Assembly (NCBI RefSeq): GCF_900476045.1
Contig: NZ_LS483440.1
Span: 806,001 to 870,000 of the forward strand
Direction of reading: 5' to 3'
From: Gemella morbillorum
Lineage (GTDB): Bacteria > Bacillota > Bacilli > Staphylococcales > Gemellaceae
Length of the DNA: 64,000 bases
This document shows positions 19,725-28,050 of the stretch, piece after piece. Numbering within the stretch: position 1 is the first letter of the stretch; every line of letters begins with the position of its first letter. The translations under genes were made by a program, and so were the position numbers. The notes below the pieces were generated by a model that was not told the DNA's origin, made no database searches, and saw nothing but the letters and a program-made list of their open reading frames with translations.

Positions 19725-21029
19725 ATGGAAAAGAAAATAATTATAATTGGAGCCGGTCTTGCTGGAAGCGAAGCAGCATGGCAACTTGCTAAGCGTGGAA
19801 TTAAAGTAAATCTTTATGAAATGCGTCCGAAAAAGATGACCCCAGCACATAAAACGCAAAATTTTGCTGAGTTAGTATGTTCAAACTCATTAAGAGCTAA
19901 TAATATTACGAATGCTGTAGGTTTATTGAAAGAAGAAATGAGAATGCTTGATTCTTTAATCATGAAATGTGCAGATGCTACGCAAGTTCCTGCAGGAGGA
20001 GCGTTAGCGGTTGATAGAGATAAGTTTTCAGAAATGATTACAAATACTATTAAAAACCATCCAAATATCAATGTTATAGAAGAAGAGTTGTCAGAAATTC
20101 CTAAAGGAGAAAATCCTGTTATTGTTGCTACAGGACCTTTAACATCTGATTCACTGAGTGAAAACATTAAGGAATATACAAAACAGGATGGATTGTATTT
20201 TTATGATGCGGCAGCCCCAATTATTGAAAAAGATTCTATAGATATGAATAAAGTATATCTAAAATCGCGTTACGACAAAGGCGAAGCTGCGTACCTAAAT
20301 TGTCCGATGACAAAAGATGAATTTTTTGCATTTTATAATGAATTAATTATAGCAGAAGCAGCTCCGTTAAAAGAATTTGAAAAAGAAATTTATTTTGAAG
20401 GTTGTATGCCTTTTGAAGAAATGGCTAAACGTGGTGAAAAAACTTTATTATTTGGACCGATGAAACCAGTAGGTCTAGAAGATCCAAAAACTGATAAACG
20501 CCCTTATGCTGTAGTGCAACTTCGCCAAGATAATAGTGAGGGAACACTATATAATATAGTTGGATTCCAAACACATTTAAAATGGGGTGAACAAAAACGA
20601 ATTATTAATATGATTCCAGGTTTAGAAAATGCTAGTATTGTTCGTTATGGAGTTATGCACAGAAATACATATCTAAATTCTCCTCAATTGTTAGAAAAAA
20701 CATATCGTCTAAAAGATAAGGAAAATATTTATTTTGCAGGGCAAATGACAGGCGTTGAAGGCTATGTTGAAAGTGCAGCTTCTGGAATTGTAGCAGCACT
20801 AAATGCATTATACAACACTGAAGGAAAAGAAGTAGTTTTCCCAACTGAAACTATGATTGGAGCAATGGCAAATTATATAGTAGACAATACTAGTAAAAAC
20901 TTCCAACCTATGAATGCAAACTTCGGTATAATAAAACCTCTTCCAGAGAAAATTAGAGATAAAAAGGAAAAATATGAAAAATACGCAAAAAGATCATTAG
21001 AAATTTTAGAAAATTTCAGAATTGATTAA
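19725..21029 (+). CDS. trmFO: Methylenetetrahydrofolate--tRNA-(uracil-54) methyltransferase TrmFO
   Basis: TrmFO makes 5-methyluridine at position 54 of tRNA with methylene-THF and FAD. The 434-residue protein has the FAD motif [17 protein letters not shown] at 8-24, followed by [21 protein letters not shown] and, near the end, [14 protein letters not shown]. Length is normal. In staphylococci and bacilli trmFO is followed by xerC-hslV-hslU-codY; here codY follows directly. Confidence 0.97.
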   Translation: MEKKIIIIGAGLAGSEAAWQLAKRGIKVNLYEMRPKKMTPAHKTQNFAELVCSNSLRANNITNAVGLLKEEMRMLDSLIMKCADATQVPAGGALAVDRDKFSEMITNTIKNHPNINVIEEELSEIPKGENPVIVATGPLTSDSLSENIKEYTKQDGLYFYDAAAPIIEKDSIDMNKVYLKSRYDKGEAAYLNCPMTKDEFFAFYNELIIAEAAPLKEFEKEIYFEGCMPFEEMAKRGEKTLLFGPMKPVGLEDPKTDKRPYAVVQLRQDNSEGTLYNIVGFQTHLKWGEQKRIINMIPGLENASIVRYGVMHRNTYLNSPQLLEKTYRLKDKENIYFAGQMTGVEGYVESAASGIVAALNALYNTEGKEVVFPTETMIGAMANYIVDNTSKNFQPMNANFGIIKPLPEKIRDKKEKYEKYAKRSLEILENFRID

Positions 21030-21048
21030 AATATTTTGTTGAAAAGTC

Positions 21049-21077
21049 TTACAATTTCCTTTGAATAGTGGTATAAT
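21049..21077 (+). promoter_or_regulatory. codY promoter
   Basis: TTACAA at 21049-21054 and TATAAT at 21072-21077 with 17-bp spacing and an extended TGG before the -10. A degenerate CodY-box-like sequence lies about 30 bases upstream in the trmFO 3' end (AATTTTAGAAAATT at 21002-21015, one base shorter than consensus), possibly for autoregulation. Confidence 0.7.
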
Positions 21078-21109
21078 GGTCGAGGAAGTATTTTTGTAAG
21101 GAGAAAAAA

Positions 21110-21892
21110 ATGGCGAGTTTATTACAAAAAACAAGAAAAATAAGTACAATTTTACAAGAAGGACGTCATGATAATGTCGATTTTGAAGCAATGGCAATGC
21201 GCTTAAGTCCTATTTTAGATTCTGTTGTCTATATTTTAGATGTAGAAGGTAATATTCTTGGGTATGATTCTATTGTAGATTATTCTAACGAACGTATGGA
21301 AGAAATTATTCGTGCGAGGAAAGTGCCTAAAGCTTATTTAGATGCAACATTAAAAGTATATGCTACGAAGGTTAATATTCCATTTCAAGATCCGCTTTCT
21401 ATTTTCCCAGATGAAGAGAAAGAAAGATTTGATGGGAATACCTATACTGTAATTTTACCAATAAGAGGCGGGGGAGAACGCCTTGGAACTCTTGTTATAG
21501 GAAGAATGGATAATGACTTTCAAGATGATGATTTGGTGTTAGCAGAATATGCGTCAACAGTAGTAGGAATTGAAATTCTTCACGAAAAACAAGATAAAGA
21601 AAAAAATCTAGCTAGAGACAAAGATATGGTGAATATGGCTCTTAATTCGTTATCATATTCAGAAAAAGAAGCAATTGAACATATTTTCAGAGAATTAGAT
21701 GGGACAGAAGGACTACTTATCGCAAGTAAAATTGCAGATAGAGTAGGAATTACTCGCTCAGTTATTGTTAATGCACTTAGAAAATTAGAAAGTGCAGGTA
21801 TTATAGAGTCAAAATCATTAGGTATGAAAGGTACTTATATAAAAGTACTTAAAGAATATTTTTTAGAATTAATGTTTTCTAATGAATTTTAA
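21110..21892 (+). CDS. codY: GTP- and branched-chain-amino-acid-sensing global repressor CodY
   Basis: CodY represses nutrient-adaptation genes when GTP and Ile/Leu/Val are plentiful. The 260-residue protein begins MASLLQKTRKISTILQ, has the GAF ligand domain (RLSPILDSVVYILD, IFPDEEKERF) and a C-terminal winged helix ASKIADRVGITRSVIVNALRKLESAGII, all typical. AAGGAG precedes the ATG. It is transcribed alone between its own promoter and a strong terminator. Confidence 0.97.
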   Translation: MASLLQKTRKISTILQEGRHDNVDFEAMAMRLSPILDSVVYILDVEGNILGYDSIVDYSNERMEEIIRARKVPKAYLDATLKVYATKVNIPFQDPLSIFPDEEKERFDGNTYTVILPIRGGGERLGTLVIGRMDNDFQDDDLVLAEYASTVVGIEILHEKQDKEKNLARDKDMVNMALNSLSYSEKEAIEHIFRELDGTEGLLIASKIADRVGITRSVIVNALRKLESAGIIESKSLGMKGTYIKVLKEYFLELMFSNEF

Positions 21893-21910
21893 ATGTAAAA
21901 TTGTAAAATA

Positions 21911-21935
21911 AAAACCTCCTATTTAGGAGGTTTTT
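21911..21935. terminator. Bidirectional terminator between codY and the hotdog gene
   Basis: AAAACCTCCT and AGGAGGTTTT flank a 4-base loop, with a T-run on one side and an A-run on the other, so it can serve both convergent genes. Confidence 0.92.
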
Positions 21936-21941
21936 ATTTGC

Positions 21942-22328
21942 TTATTTAGATATTAATTTTTTCATAAATTTCTTATTATTAATTATTACACGTGTATGAT
22001 CAGCTGTTGCAATTTGTTTATCACCTTCGTATGCTTCAAGACTAAAGATAATTATCTTTTCTTTGATAATTTCTTTAATTGTACCTTTGACAATTATACT
22101 TTTTCCGATAAGAGTTGGAGCAAGATGATTTATATTAATATTACTACCAACACTACCTAGTTCCTCATTAAGAAAATTATTTAAGTAATTTTTTGCAGAA
22201 TTTTCCATAAAAGCTACTAGACTAGGTGTAGATAATACTACCAAATCCCCACTCCCCATACTTTTAGCACTATTTTCACCTTTGATAGTATAGTGTGTTT
22301 CAAAAATTTTATTTAATTCAATATTCAT
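21942..22328 (-). CDS. FlK-like hotdog thioesterase family protein
   Basis: This 128-residue single-domain protein resembles the fluoroacetyl-CoA thioesterase (FlK) subgroup of hotdog proteins. The segment VLSTPSLVAFMENSA supplies the family's Thr and Glu, and NINHLAP the conserved His. The strand TADHTRVIINNKKF is near the end. Such proteins are common in Bacilli and act on unknown acyl-CoA substrates. It lies 12 bases downstream of the MutX-like gene on the same strand. Confidence 0.82.
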   Translation of the reverse strand: MNIELNKIFETHYTIKGENSAKSMGSGDLVVLSTPSLVAFMENSAKNYLNNFLNEELGSVGSNININHLAPTLIGKSIIVKGTIKEIIKEKIIIFSLEAYEGDKQIATADHTRVIINNKKFMKKLISK

Positions 22329-22340
22329 AATATTGCTCCT

Positions 22341-22814
22341 TTAGTCGTAAAAAGTTACTTCATAATCAATAAATTTATTATCTTTATAATTAAATTTAGC
22401 TGAAAAGAAAGGCTTATCTTGTACTAGCCAATCAAGAAATATATAATCACCTTCCCAAGTTTTTATATTTTGTATTTCATTCTTTTTAACCCAAACTAAA
22501 TCTCCTTCATTGCAATCTTTTGTAAGGTTACCTGTATACTCTTTTGCTGTAAATACATATGTATACCAATCTTTATTTCCATCAAAATTTGGAAAAGTGA
22601 TTATGCCACGAAGTTTAGGTTTAATGATATCAAGATTCGTTTCTTCTTTTACTTCTCGAATAACGCAATCCTCGGGACTTTCTCCAATTTCAAACTTACC
22701 GCCAACACTGATAGTAAGCCCTTCATGAATATCATTTTCTTTTTTATTACGCTTAAGCATAAGATAACTGTCACCATTATCAATATAACACATAGTTGCA
22801 AGTAAATTATTCAT
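22341..22814 (-). CDS. mutX: MutX-like NUDIX hydrolase (probable 8-oxo-dGTP diphosphatase)
   Basis: The 157-residue protein starts with LATMCYIDNGDSYLMLKRNKK and has a NUDIX box from Gly38 to about 60 (GGKFEIGESPEDCV, then REVKEETNLDI) with all metal-binding Glu residues; the final Gly of the box is Asn. This matches streptococcal MutX, which clears oxidised dGTP from the nucleotide pool. Substrate assignment is by resemblance only. It is co-transcribed with the hotdog gene that follows. Confidence 0.82.
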   Translation of the reverse strand: MNNLLATMCYIDNGDSYLMLKRNKKENDIHEGLTISVGGKFEIGESPEDCVIREVKEETNLDIIKPKLRGIITFPNFDGNKDWYTYVFTAKEYTGNLTKDCNEGDLVWVKKNEIQNIKTWEGDYIFLDWLVQDKPFFSAKFNYKDNKFIDYEVTFYD

Positions 22815-22837
22815 ATATGTAGTGCTCCTATTTAGAA

Positions 22838-22873
22838 AAAATAGGAAAGCAACATAAGTCCCATTCCTATTTT
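22838..22873 (-). terminator. Terminator of the small membrane protein gene
   Basis: On the minus strand AAAATAGGAA and TTCCTATTTT enclose a 16-base loop and are followed by further T. It lies downstream of the gene ending at 22898. Confidence 0.75.
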
Positions 22874-22897
22874 AATAATAAATTTTATTTTTATAAA

Positions 22898-23089
22898 TTA
22901 ATTTTCTCTTCTTTTTTTATCCAAACCAATAGCATCAAGTAGAGCAACAAATACTGTAAAGATTACAGATAAAATTGCGCAGTCCCTAAGCGTATTAACT
23001 TCAGAGTTACTCCCTAAAATAGATGTAATTATAAATATTGTTACAAATGAAAAAATGAAAGCCCAAAATAAAGAAATAATGTATTTCAT
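22898..23089 (-). CDS. Small two-helix membrane protein, DUF2929/YjzD-like
   Basis: A 63-residue protein with two predicted membrane helices (about 3-25 and 37-54) joined by a short polar loop (GSNSEVNTLRD) and a basic tail KKRREN. Size, the MKYIISLFWAFIFSFVT start and the helix pattern fit the DUF2929 (YjzD) family of Bacilli. GAGGGAAT is a ribosome site on the minus strand. The gene has its own terminator. Function unknown. Confidence 0.7.
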   Translation of the reverse strand: MKYIISLFWAFIFSFVTIFIITSILGSNSEVNTLRDCAILSVIFTVFVALLDAIGLDKKRREN

Positions 23090-23320
23090 TCTATTCCCTC
23101 CTTACCGTATACTTACAATAATAATTATACAACTAATAATCAAAACTTACAAGAAATTTGAGAAAATTTTTAATCGTTAATAATAATTTTATAAAATAAT
23201 TAATAAAAAATATATTGTATTAATCATAACTTTGTAAGTGTTAGTAATTAATAAGAAAATTAAGTAGAAAAAATAAAAATAAGTATGTTATAATATATAG
23301 ATAAGCGTGGAGGTAGTTTT

Positions 23321-24205
23321 ATGTACCAAAAATTATTAATAGATAAAAAATTAGAATGTAAAATATCAAAAGATTTAGAAAAAGTATTTAGTAATAATAA
23401 TATTAACTATACTTTTTCAGAAGGGGCCGACTCCTTTCAATATAACGTATTGTATTTAACTGCTGATAAAAATAATATTAAACCTGAGTTGGCTAATGTT
23501 TTTTTAATGAGTAATGATTATGATTTTCTAGACGTTAAAGATGCGATTTTTATAAGAAGAATAGAAGATGTGGTTAGAGTTTATATGGAAGGTATCTGGA
23601 AATCATGGGCAAAAGAGTTGCAATTTTTAGCTCAATGCTCTCTTGCATATAGCAAAGATAAATTTGATAGAGAACGTTCGGAAAGAATTAGAGAAATTTC
23701 CTGTGAAATGCTTGCTTATAAATATGATATATCTCCAGAAAAAATAAAAGAGCATTTTGCCAGTGAAATAGGATATCAAACTCCTAAGGTAGAAACTAGA
23801 GCTGCTATTATCAAGGATAATAAAATTCTTTTAGTTAAGGAACAGTTAGATGGGAAATGGGCTCTTCCTGGTGGCTATCAAGATGCTTTAAAAAGTGTGA
23901 GGGAAAATGTTATAAAAGAAGCGAAAGAAGAAGCAGGAGCTATCATTAAACCTAAAAAAATTATTGCGGTGTTGGATTATAATAGACATCATCCAGTCAG
24001 CTTTCCGCTTGGTATGGTTAAAATTTTTGTTTTGTGCGAATATATCAATCATGATTTTGAAGCAAATACTGAGACGCTGGCTGCAGATTTCTTTTCTTTA
24101 GATAATCTACCAGAGCTTTCAGTTCAGAGGACCACTAAAAAACAATTAGAAATGTGTTTTTCTTGTTCTGAAAATCCTGATAATTGGGAAACAATTTTTG
24201 ATTAA
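23321..24205 (+). CDS. NUDIX hydrolase with Nudix_hydro_N domain and an extra N-terminal region (CDP-choline pyrophosphatase-like)
   Basis: Residues about 90-155 (WKSWAKELQFLAQCSLAYSK, DRERSERIREISCEMLA) match the N-terminal domain of CDP-choline/ADP-ribose type NUDIX enzymes. The NUDIX box follows near 182-205 (GGYQDALKSV, KEAKEEAGAII); Lys replaces the first Glu of the box, as Gln does in this subgroup. About 90 residues precede the usual start, with no recognised domain. The ATG at 23321 has GGAGGT seven bases upstream and an extended -10 (TGTTATAAT near 23287), so the long form is likely real. Confidence 0.82.
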   Translation: MYQKLLIDKKLECKISKDLEKVFSNNNINYTFSEGADSFQYNVLYLTADKNNIKPELANVFLMSNDYDFLDVKDAIFIRRIEDVVRVYMEGIWKSWAKELQFLAQCSLAYSKDKFDRERSERIREISCEMLAYKYDISPEKIKEHFASEIGYQTPKVETRAAIIKDNKILLVKEQLDGKWALPGGYQDALKSVRENVIKEAKEEAGAIIKPKKIIAVLDYNRHHPVSFPLGMVKIFVLCEYINHDFEANTETLAADFFSLDNLPELSVQRTTKKQLEMCFSCSENPDNWETIFD

Positions 24206-24234
24206 CTTGTAATGATGTAGGAGAGGCTAAATAT

Positions 24235-24939
24235 ATGAATATTCGTGAGACGTTGATTAATAAAAATCTGCCTGTACATGAACAATTGATGTTTTGTTTG
24301 CTACTGACCTTGGTAGGTGGTTTTTTTGATGCATATACTTTTGTTAATTGTGGGGGAATTTTTGCTAATGCACAAACAGGAAATTTAATTTTTGTTGGGA
24401 TAGGTTTGATTAACGGGGACCTATATGAAGTTCGACATTATCTTATTCCGGTATTATCTTTCATAGTTGGGGTATTAGTTAGTAAATATATAGAATCAAA
24501 GTATAAAGAATTGTCTATTTTCAAACATATCTATATGCTATTATTTATTCAAATTATAGCATTAACATTTATATTTTTTAAAGGTTCATTATTTGCTTTA
24601 GATATCCGACCAATTGTCATTTCATTTGTTTGCGCTATTCAATTTGATGGATTTAGAAAAGTTAATAATCTTGTTTTTGCTAGTGTATTTTGTACTGGAA
24701 ATTTACGCTCTATGAGTGAACATTTATATAAATATATTTTCCTAAAAAAAAGTGAAAGCAGATATCCGTTTTTAATTTATTTAACAGTAGTTTTAGTATT
24801 TTTATTTGGTGTTATTTTTGGAGCAGCAATGTCTAAGTATTATTTCCATAATGCCATCTTAGCTCCAGTCGCAATAATGATAGTCAATTTATTTTTTGTA
24901 ATTGGAATTCAAAATAAATTCGGGAAAAAAAGAATTTAG
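24235..24939 (+). CDS. DUF1275/YoaK-family membrane protein
   Basis: The 234-residue protein has about six hydrophobic segments. Its N-terminal block LLTLVGGFFDAYTFVNCGGIFANAQTGN is shown in parts by GGFFDAYTF and ANAQTGNLIF, the hallmark of the YoaK family. Function is unknown; a transport role has been suggested for relatives. It lies 29 bases after the NUDIX gene and is probably co-transcribed with it. A TAGGAG ribosome site precedes the ATG. Confidence 0.88.
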   Translation: MNIRETLINKNLPVHEQLMFCLLLTLVGGFFDAYTFVNCGGIFANAQTGNLIFVGIGLINGDLYEVRHYLIPVLSFIVGVLVSKYIESKYKELSIFKHIYMLLFIQIIALTFIFFKGSLFALDIRPIVISFVCAIQFDGFRKVNNLVFASVFCTGNLRSMSEHLYKYIFLKKSESRYPFLIYLTVVLVFLFGVIFGAAMSKYYFHNAILAPVAIMIVNLFFVIGIQNKFGKKRI

Positions 24940-24967
24940 TATAATAAATTTAGTTAATAAATATAAA

Positions 24968-25013
24968 CTTTGAGAGATTTTTGTTTATTACAAAAAACTG
25001 TTCAAGGTTTTTT
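24968..25013 (+). terminator. Terminator after the DUF1275 gene
   Basis: CTTTGA pairs with TCAAGG (one G-U), TTTTTGT pairs with ACAAAAA inside, and TTTTTT follows. Confidence 0.7.
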
Positions 25014-25043
25014 AATTGTGAATGTCAAAATGCTACAAATACA

Positions 25044-25072
25044 TTTACATAAAGTTTTATAGATGATATAAT
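25044..25072 (+). promoter_or_regulatory. Promoter of the xerD-like/scpAB/rluB/murT-gatD operon
   Basis: TTTACA at 25044-25049 and TATAAT at 25067-25072, 17-bp spacing. The leader holds a perfect palindrome AGTATTTTAATACT (25097-25110) directly before the AAGGGGG ribosome site. Confidence 0.7.
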
Positions 25073-25124
25073 CATTATAGAGATAAATATTTAGGGAGTA
25101 TTTTAATACTAAGGGGGTATTTTT

Positions 25125-26024
25125 ATGAGTGAAAAGTTACTGAATGATTTTAGAGAATATTTAGAAAACAAGAAAAAATTCTCTATGAATACAATTAATT
25201 CTTATGATAGAGATTTGAGAAAAATCTTTCTGTATTTGGTTGAAATGGGATATTCAATAGAGGAATATTCTTGGCTGAATGAGGAATTAATTACAAGATA
25301 TTTAGGGTATCTAAAGGAAAAAGACTATTCATCTGCGACATTATCAAGAACAATTTCAACAGTACATATTTTTATTGAATATCTTTATAATACAAGGTTA
25401 ATTTCTAATAAGATAAACATAGATGTACATGTAGATAAAGATGACCAACATAATCTTATTATATTTACAAGGCAAGAAATATCTAAAATTTTAGATATTG
25501 ATACAAAAAATTGGATGGATTATAGAGATAAAGCTATTTTTGAACTATCATACTCTATAGGTATAAAACCCACAGAATGTATTAACTTGGAATTGAAGGA
25601 TGTTAATACAACAATAGGATACTTGAAGTATAAGAAAAAAGAAGGGTATAGAACAGTTGCATTAAATAAAGAATCAACGGATGCAATTAAAAACTATATT
25701 GAAGAATTGAAAAAAGAATATCCTGATATTGAGGATGAAAGTAAGTTATTTTTAAATCATGATGGTGAAGGAATAAGTCGTCAAGGCTTTTGGAAAATTT
25801 TTAAAAAGCGTCAACAAGATTTAGGGCTTGAGAAAGAACTCAATACAATGAATTTTAGAAACTCATTGGCTATTCATCTTTTAGAAGATAAGGTTCCAGC
25901 AGAAGAAGTACAAGAACTTCTAGGATTAAAAAATATTCATAGTTTAAAGTTGTATTTTAATAATCTAAAAAAACCAGGGCAAAAGAGAACTCTAATCAAT
26001 CATCCAAGAAGAACAATTAATTAA
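25125..26024 (+). CDS. Degenerate XerD-like tyrosine recombinase family protein
   Basis: The 299-residue protein has the SAM-like N-terminal domain (FREYLENKKKFSMNTINSY) and a phage-integrase-type C-terminal domain, but key residues differ. The first catalytic Arg (normally GLRxSE) is Lys148 in GIKPTE, the His of HxLR is Met242 (MNFR, Arg245 kept), and the His/Trp of LGH is Leu268 in LGLKN. Tyr277 remains. It is therefore probably not an active recombinase. The place upstream of scpA matches the streptococcal XerD-like (xerDL) genes, which also lack active-site residues. It starts at ATG after AAGGGGG. Confidence 0.88.
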   Translation: MSEKLLNDFREYLENKKKFSMNTINSYDRDLRKIFLYLVEMGYSIEEYSWLNEELITRYLGYLKEKDYSSATLSRTISTVHIFIEYLYNTRLISNKINIDVHVDKDDQHNLIIFTRQEISKILDIDTKNWMDYRDKAIFELSYSIGIKPTECINLELKDVNTTIGYLKYKKKEGYRTVALNKESTDAIKNYIEELKKEYPDIEDESKLFLNHDGEGISRQGFWKIFKKRQQDLGLEKELNTMNFRNSLAIHLLEDKVPAEEVQELLGLKNIHSLKLYFNNLKKPGQKRTLINHPRRTIN

Positions 26025-26038
26025 AGGAATAATAGTAA

Positions 26039-26737
26039 ATGTATAATGTTAATTTAGAGATTTTTCAAGGACCACTTGATTTATTATTGCATTTAATTGA
26101 AAAAATGGAGTTAGACATATATAATATACCTATTGCAAAATTAACAGAGAGTTATTTAGAGTATATAAATACTAGTGAAGAGTTTTCTCTTGAAATTGCA
26201 GAAGAATATATAGTAATGGCAGCAACTTTACTCCATATAAAGAGTAAAAATCTACTACCAAAATTTGAAGAAGATGTTGCGGAAGAGGAAGAAGATTTAG
26301 TACAACAGTTATTGGATTATAAAAACTATAAGGAACTTAGTACTAAATTGGAAATTTTGCAAAAAGAGCGAGCTCAATACCTAGAAAAAGAAAGTATAGA
26401 TTTAGATATACAAGATAATATAGGATCTTTAAGAATACCTTCAATAAAGTTGCTGAAAGCTATGGAAAATGTTTTAAAAACTTTTAATAATAATGAGAAT
26501 GATAAAGCATTCGTCGGCTATCGTCGTGAGATTTCATTTGAAGATATAAAACAAGAATTGACTGAAAGATTCAATAAAAATAAAAAATTATCTTTTTCTG
26601 GACTAATAAAAAATTATACTAAAAGAAATGAAATTGTTTTAGTATTTGTTAGTATTTTAACAATGATTAGAGATCAGGAATTGATATGTATAGATAATGA
26701 AAATGAAATAATTCTGGAATATAAATTAAAGGAATAA
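26039..26737 (+). CDS. scpA: Segregation and condensation protein A
   Basis: ScpA is the kleisin that bridges the heads of the SMC dimer in chromosome condensation and segregation. The 232-residue protein begins MYNVNLEIFQGPLDLLLHLIEK, has the DIYNIPIAKLTESYLEYI segment and an acidic middle EEDVAEEEEDLVQQLLDYK, and ends with a winged-helix region (LVFVSILTMIRDQEL). Length is slightly below the family average. It is followed three bases later by scpB. Confidence 0.95.
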   Translation: MYNVNLEIFQGPLDLLLHLIEKMELDIYNIPIAKLTESYLEYINTSEEFSLEIAEEYIVMAATLLHIKSKNLLPKFEEDVAEEEEDLVQQLLDYKNYKELSTKLEILQKERAQYLEKESIDLDIQDNIGSLRIPSIKLLKAMENVLKTFNNNENDKAFVGYRREISFEDIKQELTERFNKNKKLSFSGLIKNYTKRNEIVLVFVSILTMIRDQELICIDNENEIILEYKLKE

Positions 26738-26740
26738 GCT

Positions 26741-27289
26741 ATGTTATTAGATAAAATTAAAAAAACTATTGAAGCCTTACTTTTTATGAAAGGAGAAGAA
26801 GGCTTGAGTGTTGAATTTTTTTCTACTTTTATGGAAGTAGAGTATCATGAAGCAGAAAATATGCTTAATATATTTTTGGAGGAATATAATTTAAGAGATA
26901 ATCCTCTAATAATAAAGAAATTCGGAATGACTTATAAAATGCTTTTAAATGAAGAAATGTCTGAAATGATAAAAAAAGCTATTGTTTCCAAGAATCTTAT
27001 TAAATTATCTAAAGCTTCATTAGAGACACTGGCAATAATTGCTTATAATCAACCGATAACAAAAGTTCAAATAGATAAAATAAGGGGTGTAAGTAGTGAC
27101 TCTATATTACACTCCCTTATATCTAAAGAATTAATTGTATCAACTAAAACATTGGACACAATAGGTAAACCAAAACTTTACGAAACAACAGAAATGTTTT
27201 TAGATGTTTTCGGTATAGAAAGTTTAGATGAGTTACCAAAATCAGATGATATAAGCGAAAGCGAGATAAGTAAATTTTTAGAGAAATAG
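26741..27289 (+). CDS. scpB: Segregation and condensation protein B
   Basis: ScpB dimers bind ScpA in the SMC complex. The 182-residue protein has two winged helices; the second carries the signature SKASLETLAIIAYNQPITKVQI, followed by IRGVSSDSILHSLISKELI. The start follows GGAATAAGCT. The gene lies in the conserved scpA-scpB-rluB block. Confidence 0.94.
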   Translation: MLLDKIKKTIEALLFMKGEEGLSVEFFSTFMEVEYHEAENMLNIFLEEYNLRDNPLIIKKFGMTYKMLLNEEMSEMIKKAIVSKNLIKLSKASLETLAIIAYNQPITKVQIDKIRGVSSDSILHSLISKELIVSTKTLDTIGKPKLYETTEMFLDVFGIESLDELPKSDDISESEISKFLEK

Positions 27290-27298
27290 GAGGATGAC

Positions 27299-28030
27299 AT
27301 GGCGGAAAGATTGCAAAAGTTAATAGCAGCTTCTGGATATACATCTAGAAGAAAGGCTGAACAATTAATATTAGAGGGAAAGGTTAGTGTAAATGGTGAG
27401 GTTATTAAGCAATTAGGTGTTAAGGCTGAACCAAGCGATGTTATAATTGTTGAAGGGGTACGTTTATTAAAAGAAAATAAAAAATACTATCTATTTTATA
27501 AACCTGAAAAGGTTATTACATCTATGTCTGATGAAAAAGATAGAGTTTGTGTCAAGGATTTCTTTGAAGCAGTGAATGAAAGAGTAGTACCGGTAGGGCG
27601 TCTTGATTATGATACATCTGGTGCTTTAATTATGTCTAATGATGGGGAGTTTATAAACTTGATTACCCATCCAAAACACAAAATAAAGAAAACCTATGTA
27701 GCAAAAATTAATGGAAAGCTAGAAGAGCACCATTTAAAAATATTACGTTCTGGTGTAAGGATTGATAATTATAAAACATCTCCAGCAGAGGTTAATATTG
27801 TAAAAAATAAAAATAAGAGTGGTAACACACTAGTAAGACTAACAATTCATGAAGGTAAAAATAGACAAGTACGTAGAATGTTTGAAGCGTTAGGTTATGA
27901 AGTAATGAAATTAAAAAGAGAATCTATTGAAGATTTGACACTAGATGGATTACGTAAGGGTGAGTACAGGGTTCTTACTATTCATGAGGTAAAAAGATTA
28001 ATTAATAAAGCTAAAAATGGAGATAAGTAA
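27299..28030 (+). CDS. rluB: 23S rRNA pseudouridine 2605 synthase RluB
   Basis: RluB converts uridine 2605 of 23S rRNA to pseudouridine. The 243-residue protein has an S4 domain at the start (ERLQKLIAASGYTSRRKAEQ) and the catalytic motif PVGRLDYDTSGALIMSNDG near 99-116 with the conserved Asp in RLDYDT. GKNRQVRRMFEALGYEV follows near the end. AGGAGGA precedes the ATG. In B. subtilis and S. aureus this gene also sits between scpB and the ResD/SrrA regulator. Confidence 0.95.
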   Translation: MAERLQKLIAASGYTSRRKAEQLILEGKVSVNGEVIKQLGVKAEPSDVIIVEGVRLLKENKKYYLFYKPEKVITSMSDEKDRVCVKDFFEAVNERVVPVGRLDYDTSGALIMSNDGEFINLITHPKHKIKKTYVAKINGKLEEHHLKILRSGVRIDNYKTSPAEVNIVKNKNKSGNTLVRLTIHEGKNRQVRRMFEALGYEVMKLKRESIEDLTLDGLRKGEYRVLTIHEVKRLINKAKNGDK

Positions 28031-28050
28031 TTTATAGGAAGTGATATTTA

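Noticed and set aside
23116-23130. PerR-like box CAATAATAATTATAC between the DUF2929-like gene and the NUDIX gene
   Set aside because: Made only of AT-rich core bases with mismatches at both ends; expected by chance in such DNA.
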